A stretch of 6,734 bases of DNA from Rhodobiaceae bacterium (GTDB lineage: Bacteria; Pseudomonadota; Alphaproteobacteria; Parvibaculales; Parvibaculaceae). The notes below the pieces were generated by a model. That model saw nothing but the letters and a program-made list of their open reading frames with translations. It did no database searches and was not told where the DNA came from. A program made the position numbers and the translations under genes. Shown here piece by piece: positions 1 through 4,438 of this stretch. How positions within the stretch are numbered: position 1 is the stretch's first letter; each line of letters starts with the position of its first letter. The DNA is taken from assembly GCA_002401305.2 (NCBI GenBank), contig NVSO02000190.1, positions 1-6,734 on the forward strand, in the 5' to 3' direction.

Positions 1-629
1 AGAGTACCTGCATCCTGATTGATGAAATGAGCGAAACAATAAGGCAGGCCAAAGCTGGCGGCATGTTGTGCGCCATCAGTGCTTGAACCCAACATCCACA
101 TTTCTGGCATCCCCTCACCCATAGGGCAGGCATGAATGCCTCGGTAGGCATGGTCGGCGGGAAAACCGCCAGCCTCAGCTGACAAGCCATTTGCATCTTC
201 GAGAAATTGAACCAACAACTCCACCTGTTGAGGGAAGACCTCTGTGCTGTAGGCTTGCGGACCCGGTTGTAAGGCCGCAACTGTGCGTTGGTCGGTGCCT
301 GGCGCGCGTCCTAAACCCAAGTCAATACGGCCCGGGTAAAGCGCTTCTAGCATGCGAAACGTTTCTGCAACTTTCAGCGGGCTGTAATGCGGCAGCATCA
401 CACCGCCGGGCCCCACTCGAATACGTTGGGTGGCCGCACAAATGGCCGCGGTTAAAATTTCAGGTGTGGCATCTGCAAAGGATGTTGAGTTGTGATGCTC
501 CGCAACCCAGTAGCGCTTATACCCAAAACGCTCAGCGGCCTGCGCCAGCGCAATGCTTTCTTGCAGCGCTTGTTGTGTTGTCCCATTTTTACGAATAGGG
601 GACTGATCTAAAACACTCAGACTGACCAT
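1..629 (-). CDS. LLM-class flavin-dependent oxidoreductase (MsnO8-like, group 1), C-terminus missing
   Basis: This is the first 209 residues of a luciferase-like monooxygenase; the rest runs off the left edge. Family members are usually about 330-340 residues, so roughly 60% is visible. They are cytoplasmic TIM-barrel enzymes that use reduced flavin and O2 to oxidise small organic substrates; the substrate here cannot be read from sequence. Seen directly: the N-terminal SVLDQSP motif (residues 5-11), AEHHN (43-47), a VGPGGVMLPHYSPLKVAETF block (72-91) and PGRIDLGLGRAPGTD (99-113). All are hallmarks of the 'luciferase family oxidoreductase, group 1' family. The ATG start (627-629) has an AGGAG ribosome-binding site about 8 nt upstream. 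No stop interrupts the frame. It lies 55 bp downstream of the thioesterase gene on the same strand with no terminator between them, so co-transcription is likely. Family assignment is firm; biological role is unknown. Confidence 0.93.
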   Translation of the reverse strand, partial: MVSLSVLDQSPIRKNGTTQQALQESIALAQAAERFGYKRYWVAEHHNSTSFADATPEILTAAICAATQRIRVGPGGVMLPHYSPLKVAETFRMLEALYPGRIDLGLGRAPGTDQRTVAALQPGPQAYSTEVFPQQVELLVQFLEDANGLSAEAGGFPADHAYRGIHACPMGEGMPEMWMLGSSTDGAQHAASFGLPYCFAHFINQDAGT

Positions 630-636
630 GAATATT

Positions 637-643
637 TCTCCTG
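637..643 (-). promoter_or_regulatory. Ribosome-binding site of the flavin oxidoreductase
   Basis: On the minus strand this reads CAGGAGA. The AGGAG core is about 8 nt before the ATG at 629, which supports that start codon. Confidence 0.7.
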
Positions 644-684
644 CGGGTGTTCCAGATTATTATGAGTATTGAAGGGGACCGGTT

Positions 685-1104
685 TTAAACGCCGATCCGT
701 TTTATCACGCCGCTAAACGGGAGAATGATTTGGTCTTCGCAGAAGACTTCACCGCGCACAAATATCAAGCTGCGCGTATTGCGGACAACAGACCCTCGTG
801 CTTCGATTAATTTGTTAGGCAATCCAGCGGAGACAAATTCTGAATTGAAGGTCACTGTTACGCACGGGCCGTTGGTTATGTCTTTGGCGAAAACAAAAAG
901 AGAATAATCGGCAAAAGTCATCATGCTGCCGCCGTGCAGAAAACCACCACCATTGCAATGATGCGGTTGGCTGATGAAAGCAGCTTGAATAGTCCCATCT
1001 TCCATGCGCTTGAAGAAATAAGGTCCTGTGTAATCTTCGAAAGGATCAGTTCCGTCCCAAGATTCATAGCCTTCAGGAAGTGTCACTATGGATTTGTCGC
1101 TCAT
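685..1104 (-). CDS. PaaI-family hotdog-fold acyl-CoA thioesterase
   Basis: A complete 139-residue protein of the length expected for a single hotdog-fold thioesterase. Such enzymes hydrolyse acyl-CoA thioesters to the free acid and CoA in the cytoplasm, usually as homotetramers. The diagnostic region is seen directly: HHCNGGGFLHGG at residues 48-59, followed by the ADYSLF helix with Asp66. Asn51, the His57-Gly58-Gly59 loop and Asp66 match the catalytic and oxyanion positions known in PaaI/YdiI-type enzymes. The later FNSEF strand (86-90) and the RGSVVRNTRSLIFVRGEVF segment fit the beta-sheet of the fold. There is no signal peptide. The ATG start is preceded by AGAGG with 6 nt spacing. It is the first gene of a probable two-gene unit with the flavin oxidoreductase and is divergent from the PAS gene. 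The acyl substrate (phenylacetyl, hydroxyaryl or aliphatic) cannot be decided. Confidence 0.92.
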   Translation of the reverse strand: MSDKSIVTLPEGYESWDGTDPFEDYTGPYFFKRMEDGTIQAAFISQPHHCNGGGFLHGGSMMTFADYSLFVFAKDITNGPCVTVTFNSEFVSAGLPNKLIEARGSVVRNTRSLIFVRGEVFCEDQIILPFSGVIKRIGV

Positions 1105-1110
1105 TGCACG

Positions 1111-1115
1111 CCTCT
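1111..1115 (-). promoter_or_regulatory. Ribosome-binding site of the thioesterase
   Basis: Minus strand AGAGG, 6 nt before the ATG at 1104. It supports the chosen start. Confidence 0.65.
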
Positions 1116-1214
1116 TTTTATTATCAATCGACTCGTCGCTAAAATAAGCACTTAAAGCCTAAAAACAACCGACTAGCAGTTTATTAATATGGGATGGGTA
1201 TTTTCTCGCAGTGC

Positions 1215-1244
1215 TTGGGTCAAGTCTTCAGGCAGTTGTACAAT
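1215..1244 (+). promoter_or_regulatory. Candidate sigma70-type promoter of the PAS gene
   Basis: TTGGGT (1215-1220) is separated by 18 bp from TACAAT (1239-1244). The -10 matches 5 of 6 consensus bases and the -35 only 3 of 6. Transcription would begin near 1251, giving a leader of about 80 nt before the GTG start. The -10 lies inside an imperfect palindrome (1230-1249), which could make it a regulated promoter. This is inferred from sequence only. Confidence 0.35.
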
Positions 1245-1249
1245 TGTCT
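1230..1249. promoter_or_regulatory. Imperfect 20-bp palindrome, possible operator
   Basis: The sequence is centred on the perfect 8-bp palindrome TTGTACAA (1236-1243). Eight of ten symmetric base pairs match over the 20 bp; the two exceptions are G opposite T. It overlaps the candidate -10 of the PAS gene, the usual place for a repressor to act. No regulator is encoded next to it and I do not recognise the motif. It could be chance. Confidence 0.3.
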
Positions 1250-1267
1250 AAGGGCTTTTAGCAAGGG

Positions 1268-1283
1268 CGAGACGAGAGTCTCG
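1268..1283 (+). other. Small leader hairpin with GNRA-type tetraloop
   Basis: CGAGAC (1268-1273) and GTCTCG (1278-1283) are perfect inverted repeats around the tetraloop GAGA, which fits the stable GNRA class. It would form in the 5' leader of the PAS gene, about 47 nt before the start codon. No U-tract follows, so it is not an intrinsic terminator. A role in mRNA stability is possible but not shown. Confidence 0.35.
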
Positions 1284-1318
1284 ATTGTGGATGCCGGGGT
1301 GGGAAACTGCAGAAATGC

Positions 1319-1323
1319 AGGAG
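1319..1323 (+). promoter_or_regulatory. Ribosome-binding site deciding the GTG start of the PAS gene
   Basis: A perfect AGGAG lies 7 nt before the GTG at 1331. The next in-frame candidate, ATG at 1352, lacks a comparable site. This favours GTG as the true start. Confidence 0.7.
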
Positions 1324-1330
1324 TCGGGTT

Positions 1331-1963
1331 GTGAAGGACAGAGTGAAGCGCATGATTAATGAACATAACGAGTCCGCTGAAATGACGGAATTGCGAAAAC
1401 TGGCAATCGTTGACAGCGAAGTAGAGAGCCTGATCAATTCCATTGAAACGTCTCCGCTCGTCAATGTCGTGCCTGTGTCTTTTGAGGCTATTGAAGCCGT
1501 TGTCTTGCAGCAAGTGCTGGCATATTGGCGAGAAATGCGTATGGGCGCTCGAATGTCCCTGATGCAAAATCTAGATCCAGTAACGATGGGGCGGTGGTTA
1601 AGTCATATCACCATCATTGAAGTGCAGCGCGACCCTCTTGCTTTTGTGTACAGACTGACTGGTGAGAAATTGGAAACAGCTCACGGCACAGGCATTAAGG
1701 GAACCGATGTTCGGGCGATCAACGACACAGTCCCGGGAATGGGCGATACGCTCCACCTTATGTACAAGAAGGTGATGGGGTATGAAAACCCAGTAGCCTT
1801 CCGGGGTGATTTGGTGGTGAAAAACCCAAGTCTAAAAGGAATTGAGCTTCTCATTCTCCCGGTGTCTCTTGAGGGGGAAAAAGTAGACAGGCTGATGAGT
1901 GTCGCCCACTACTATGAACACTCTTTGATGCCAGCCGGAACAACCCGCCTGACGTGGCGTTAG
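1331..1963 (+). CDS. PAS domain-containing protein (PAS_5 type), stand-alone
   Basis: A 210-residue protein with one recognisable domain, the PAS_5 type (PF07310) common in alphaproteobacteria, at about residues 62-200. The family pattern is visible: a YWREMR helix (65-70), the LDPVTMGRWLSHITIIEV segment (81-98, normally 'DIDP...LLPH...LVDV'), FVYRLTGEKL (105-114), and a late strand IELLILPVSLEGEKVDRLMS (171-190). The first 60 residues are hydrophilic and probably helical with no known domain. There is no HTH, kinase, GGDEF or methyl-accepting output domain, no signal peptide and no membrane segment. PAS folds generally sense small ligands or mediate protein contacts, but the role of this family is unknown. 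GTG is preferred as start because AGGAG sits 7 nt upstream. The gene diverges from the thioesterase and stands 147 bp before the acyl-CoA dehydrogenase start. Confidence 0.85.
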   Translation: MKDRVKRMINEHNESAEMTELRKLAIVDSEVESLINSIETSPLVNVVPVSFEAIEAVVLQQVLAYWREMRMGARMSLMQNLDPVTMGRWLSHITIIEVQRDPLAFVYRLTGEKLETAHGTGIKGTDVRAINDTVPGMGDTLHLMYKKVMGYENPVAFRGDLVVKNPSLKGIELLILPVSLEGEKVDRLMSVAHYYEHSLMPAGTTRLTWR

Positions 1964-1985
1964 ATTTGCCCACTGCAGGCGCGTT

Positions 1986-2014
1986 TTGACCTGAGCCCAA
2001 CCTTGCCTTACATT
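1986..2014 (+). promoter_or_regulatory. Candidate sigma70-type promoter of the acyl-CoA dehydrogenase gene
   Basis: TTGACC (1986-1991, 5 of 6 to consensus) is followed after exactly 17 bp by TACATT (2009-2014, 4 of 6). Transcription would begin near 2021 and leave a leader of about 90 nt before the ATG at 2111. No operator or riboswitch-like fold was recognised in the leader. This suggests that the dehydrogenase does not depend on read-through from the PAS gene. Confidence 0.45.
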
Positions 2015-2095
2015 CTGCGGAAATAGTATTCAGACACGTAAGTGTATCCGCACAAAAGCGCTAAAGTCCGCTGCTTTCTGTGTATTGGAAATGTA

Positions 2096-2102
2096 AGGAA
2101 GG
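2096..2102 (+). promoter_or_regulatory. Ribosome-binding site deciding the acyl-CoA dehydrogenase start
   Basis: AGGAAGG lies 8 nt before the ATG at 2111. It supports that ATG over the in-frame GTG at 2042, which would add 23 residues unlike the family. Confidence 0.75.
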
Positions 2103-2110
2103 CTAAATCC

Positions 2111-3265
2111 ATGGCGCTCGATCTTGAAACTCGTGACCAATTGCTCTCAACCATTCGACGCTTTGTGGAAGAGCGGCTCGTCCCATTGGAAGCTCAAGTC
2201 TCCGAGAATGATGAGGTGCCCGCCGAAATCGTACAAGAAATGCGCGAGCTTGGATTGTTTGGTATTTCCATTCCAGTTGAATACGGCGGCCTAGGGTTGA
2301 CCATGGAAGAGGAATGTTTGGTTCTCTTCGAACTGGGCAGAACCTCTCCGGCTTTCCGGTCTGTCATTGGCACAAATGTCGGTATTGGCAGCCAAGGCAT
2401 TATTATGGACGGTCGCCAAGATCAAAAAGATGAATGGTTGCCGAAACTTGCCACTGGCGAGGCCATTGCCAGTTTCGCCCTAACAGAACCTGAAGCAGGC
2501 TCCGATGCTGCGTCATTGCGCACGACAGCAGTTCGTGATGGGGATGATTACATCATCAACGGCACCAAGCGCTTCATCACCAATGCGGCGAAAGCCAGCA
2601 TGTTTACGTTGATGGCTCGCACCGACCCGAACACGCCGGGCGCCAAAGGAATTTCGGCTTTTATTTGCCCTGCTGATACGCCAGGCATTACCATCGGTAA
2701 GCCAGAAAAGAAGATGGGGCAGCAAGGAGCGCACATCAGTGACGTGATTTTTGAAAATGCGCGTATTTCTGCATCTTGTCTGTTGGGTGAAGTGGAAGGC
2801 AAAGGCTTCATCACGGCAATGAAGGTGCTTGAGCGGGGCCGTCTTCACATCTCCGCTGTGTGTGTAGGTGTGGCGGACCGGCTGCTAGAAGAAAGCGGGC
2901 GCTACGCTGCGCAGCGCAAACAATTCGGCGCCCCTATCGGCAACCTACAATTGGTTCAGGCAATGTTGGCCGATATGAAAACCGAACACTACGCTGCACG
3001 CTGCATGGTTCTAGATGCCGCCCGCCGCCGGGATGCGGGTGAAGAGGTCGCCACGGAATCATCATGCTGCAAATACTTTGCATCAGAAATGGTCGGTCGT
3101 GTTGCCGATAAAGCCGTGCAAATCTTTGGGGGTGCAGGCTATGTCGCGGATTACGGGATCGAACGTTTCTATCGGGACGTACGGATCTTCCGTATCTACG
3201 AAGGCACCAGCCAAGTTCAGCAAATCATCATTGGGCGTAATGTTGTAAAACAATATGCTGAGTAA
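2111..3265 (+). CDS. Acyl-CoA dehydrogenase (FAD-dependent)
   Basis: A complete 384-residue enzyme, the usual length for the family. It catalyses alpha,beta-dehydrogenation of an acyl-CoA to the trans-2-enoyl-CoA in the cytoplasm, passing electrons via FAD to electron-transfer flavoprotein. Domains in order: N-terminal helical (about 6-117), middle beta-barrel (about 121-215) with ALTEPEAGSD (123-132) and RFITNA (154-159), and C-terminal helical (about 228-377). The last carries RKQFGAPIGNLQ (269-280), QIFGGAGY (337-344) and RIYEGTSQVQ (361-370). Glu364 in the IYEGTSQ motif is the expected catalytic base, as in medium- and short-chain enzymes. The alternative base position used by isovaleryl- and long-chain enzymes holds Gly243 in ERGRLH. 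The fatty or branched acyl substrate cannot be fixed. ATG at 2111 is chosen because AGGAAGG precedes it and the protein then starts where family members do. The gene has its own candidate promoter and a strong terminator. Confidence 0.96.
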   Translation: MALDLETRDQLLSTIRRFVEERLVPLEAQVSENDEVPAEIVQEMRELGLFGISIPVEYGGLGLTMEEECLVLFELGRTSPAFRSVIGTNVGIGSQGIIMDGRQDQKDEWLPKLATGEAIASFALTEPEAGSDAASLRTTAVRDGDDYIINGTKRFITNAAKASMFTLMARTDPNTPGAKGISAFICPADTPGITIGKPEKKMGQQGAHISDVIFENARISASCLLGEVEGKGFITAMKVLERGRLHISAVCVGVADRLLEESGRYAAQRKQFGAPIGNLQLVQAMLADMKTEHYAARCMVLDAARRRDAGEEVATESSCCKYFASEMVGRVADKAVQIFGGAGYVADYGIERFYRDVRIFRIYEGTSQVQQIIIGRNVVKQYAE

Positions 3266-3278
3266 GCTCGCGCGAGCT
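3265..3278. repeat. 14-bp perfect palindrome at the acyl-CoA dehydrogenase stop
   Basis: AGCTCGCGCGAGCT is perfectly self-complementary and begins on the last base of the TAA stop (3263-3265). As RNA it could fold as a 5-bp stem with a GCGC loop. It lies 20 bp before the intrinsic terminator. It may help 3'-end stability or serve as a protein site; no function is shown. Confidence 0.4.
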
Positions 3279-3297
3279 CATGACTTAAAGTAATGCG

Positions 3298-3335
3298 AAG
3301 AGCCGGTAGATATTCAGATTTACCGGCTCTTTTTT
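3298..3335 (+). terminator. Intrinsic (Rho-independent) terminator after the acyl-CoA dehydrogenase
   Basis: An 11-bp perfect stem, AAGAGCCGGTA (3298-3308) with TACCGGCTCTT (3321-3331), extends inward by three more pairs, one of them G-U, to a 6-nt loop (3312-3317). A run of six T residues (3330-3335) ends the structure. It sits 32 bp after the dehydrogenase stop and 44 bp before the next gene, so it separates the two transcription units. Confidence 0.92.
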
Positions 3336-3340
3336 ATAAG
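3313..3340 (+). promoter_or_regulatory. Weak candidate promoter of the lipoprotein hydrolase gene
   Basis: TATAAG (3335-3340, 5 of 6 to the -10 consensus) follows TTCAGA (3313-3318, 4 of 6) after 16 bp. It overlaps the terminator of the upstream gene. Only 43 bp remain between the terminator and the hydrolase ATG, so a promoter embedded here would explain its expression. The -35 and spacing are suboptimal. Confidence 0.3.
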
Positions 3341-3367
3341 AGATTTGTCGTCACGCGCTCAACTCAC

Positions 3368-3371
3368 GAGG
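3368..3371 (+). promoter_or_regulatory. Ribosome-binding site of the lipoprotein hydrolase
   Basis: GAGG with 7 nt spacing before the ATG at 3379. It supports this start, which also gives a complete lipoprotein signal peptide. Confidence 0.55.
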
Positions 3372-3378
3372 CTGTAGA

Positions 3379-4425
3379 ATGATCGCCCGAACCCTGTCCG
3401 TCATAATGCTACTCTGCCTTTTGGGCTGTGCTCCACAATACCAGCCGTTAGGGCCCGTCCTTAACGCTCCCTTGTTTATCCAAAATGCAACAAAGGGTGA
3501 CGCGGTTGTGATGTCCGATGGTACTCATTTGCCACTGCACAAATGGGGTGGAAAAGACGCGGACTTTATTATTCTAGGCGTGCATGGGTTTAACGATTAC
3601 GCAAAAGCATTTGCCGATTTCGGCGTTTGGCTAAAACCCAGAAGCGGCCTTGTATATGCGTATGACCAACGGGGGTTCGGTAAAGCACCTCATATTGGCC
3701 AATGGTCCAGCGGCGCTGCAATGCGTCAAGACCTGAGTGAAGTAGCCCAGCTCCTCAAACAAAAACACCCCAACATTCCTCTCTACATCGTCGGCCTCTC
3801 CATGGGGGGCGCCGTGGTGCTAAGCGCGATGGCAGATGACCTGCTCCCCCAAGTTGATGGGCTGATCGTGGCGGCTCCTGCGGTGTGGGGCATTGAAGAA
3901 ATGAATGTGCTGTATCGAAGTAGCTTGTGGTTGGCCGCCCATACGTTCCCCACTCAAACACTTACAGGGGCCGGGTTGGAAATTTGGCCGTCAGACAATA
4001 TCGAGATGCTTATTGAGCAGGGCCGTGATCCCTTAGTGATCAAAGGAACACGGATAGACACAATCTATGGCTTGAGCCAGCTTATGCAGGAGGCGCAAGA
4101 GGGCGCGGCGAAAGTCAACCAACCCTTATTATGGTTATACGGGGCGAAGGACGCCGTTGTGCCGCCAGCTCCAACGGCAAAGGCTTTGGCGCGGGCAAAA
4201 CAAACGCCCACCTTTGTGTATTACCCAGAGGGGTATCATATGCTGCTGAGGGATTTACAACGCGAAGAAGTATACGAGGACATTCTTGAATGGGTGACAG
4301 CGCAGAAAATGACGTCGCCTAATAGTGTGAAGGTCGAGAATATAGCTTCTGGAGTTTGGGCTGAAGAGCACACAGGGAATACGCCTGTGAAAAATCGCCC
4401 CGCCCAACCGCTTTCTAAACCGTAG
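3379..4425 (+). CDS. Lipoprotein alpha/beta hydrolase, monoacylglycerol lipase / lysophospholipase type
   Basis: A 348-residue serine hydrolase of the Hydrolase_4 / PldB-like group, which cleaves acyl esters of monoglycerides or lysophospholipids. Residues 1-16 form a short hydrophobic signal peptide ending in the lipobox LLGC, with Cys17 as the predicted lipidation site. Ala at +2 (not Asp) would favour outer-membrane sorting under the E. coli rule. The fold's landmarks are in order: GVHGFNDY (67-74, oxyanion region), YAYDQRGFG (93-101), the nucleophile elbow GLSMG (139-143) with Ser141, GAKDAVVP (255-262) with Asp258, and GYHMLLRD (285-292) with His287. The triad is therefore intact. Residues 311-348 form a hydrophilic, proline-containing tail beyond the usual domain. 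The gene follows a terminator and is probably its own unit. It converges with the patatin-related gene, with 2 bp between stop codons. The exact substrate is unknown. Confidence 0.93.
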   Translation: MIARTLSVIMLLCLLGCAPQYQPLGPVLNAPLFIQNATKGDAVVMSDGTHLPLHKWGGKDADFIILGVHGFNDYAKAFADFGVWLKPRSGLVYAYDQRGFGKAPHIGQWSSGAAMRQDLSEVAQLLKQKHPNIPLYIVGLSMGGAVVLSAMADDLLPQVDGLIVAAPAVWGIEEMNVLYRSSLWLAAHTFPTQTLTGAGLEIWPSDNIEMLIEQGRDPLVIKGTRIDTIYGLSQLMQEAQEGAAKVNQPLLWLYGAKDAVVPPAPTAKALARAKQTPTFVYYPEGYHMLLRDLQREEVYEDILEWVTAQKMTSPNSVKVENIASGVWAEEHTGNTPVKNRPAQPLSKP

Positions 4426-4438
4426 GTTTAGTCAGCGG
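4408..4438. terminator. Shared hairpin over the stop codons of two convergent genes, possible bidirectional terminator
   Basis: CCGCT (4408-4412) pairs with AGCGG (4434-4438). After a 2x2 internal loop, CTAAACC (4415-4421) pairs perfectly with GGTTTAG (4425-4431) around a 3-nt loop. The structure contains the TAG of the lipoprotein hydrolase (4423-4425) and the TAA of the patatin-related gene (4428-4430, minus strand), so both mRNAs can form it. Neither strand has an adjacent U-tract, so it is not a classical intrinsic terminator. It may protect 3' ends or weakly terminate in both directions. Confidence 0.45.

Noticed and set aside
191..598. Plus-strand open frame of 135 codons
   Set aside because: It is antisense to the clearly recognisable flavin oxidoreductase and has no family features.
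1141..1168. Minus-strand promoter-like pair TTGTTT / TATTTT upstream of the thioesterase
   Set aside because: Only 3 of 6 and 4 of 6 consensus matches with 16-bp spacing in an AT-rich stretch; too weak to annotate, although a promoter must lie somewhere in 1105-1330.
1111..1330. Possible riboswitch or small RNA in the divergent intergenic region
   Set aside because: Apart from the short GNRA hairpin and the palindrome, no multi-stem fold or known riboswitch motif was recognised.
1220..1567. Minus-strand open frame of 115 codons spanning the PAS leader
   Set aside because: It overlaps the PAS gene in antisense and its composition (many His, Phe, Leu) looks like a shadow frame; no ribosome-binding site was seen.
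2042..2110. GTG-initiated extension of the acyl-CoA dehydrogenase by 23 residues
   Set aside because: No ribosome-binding site precedes the GTG, the added residues do not resemble the family, and the ATG at 2111 has AGGAAGG at good spacing.
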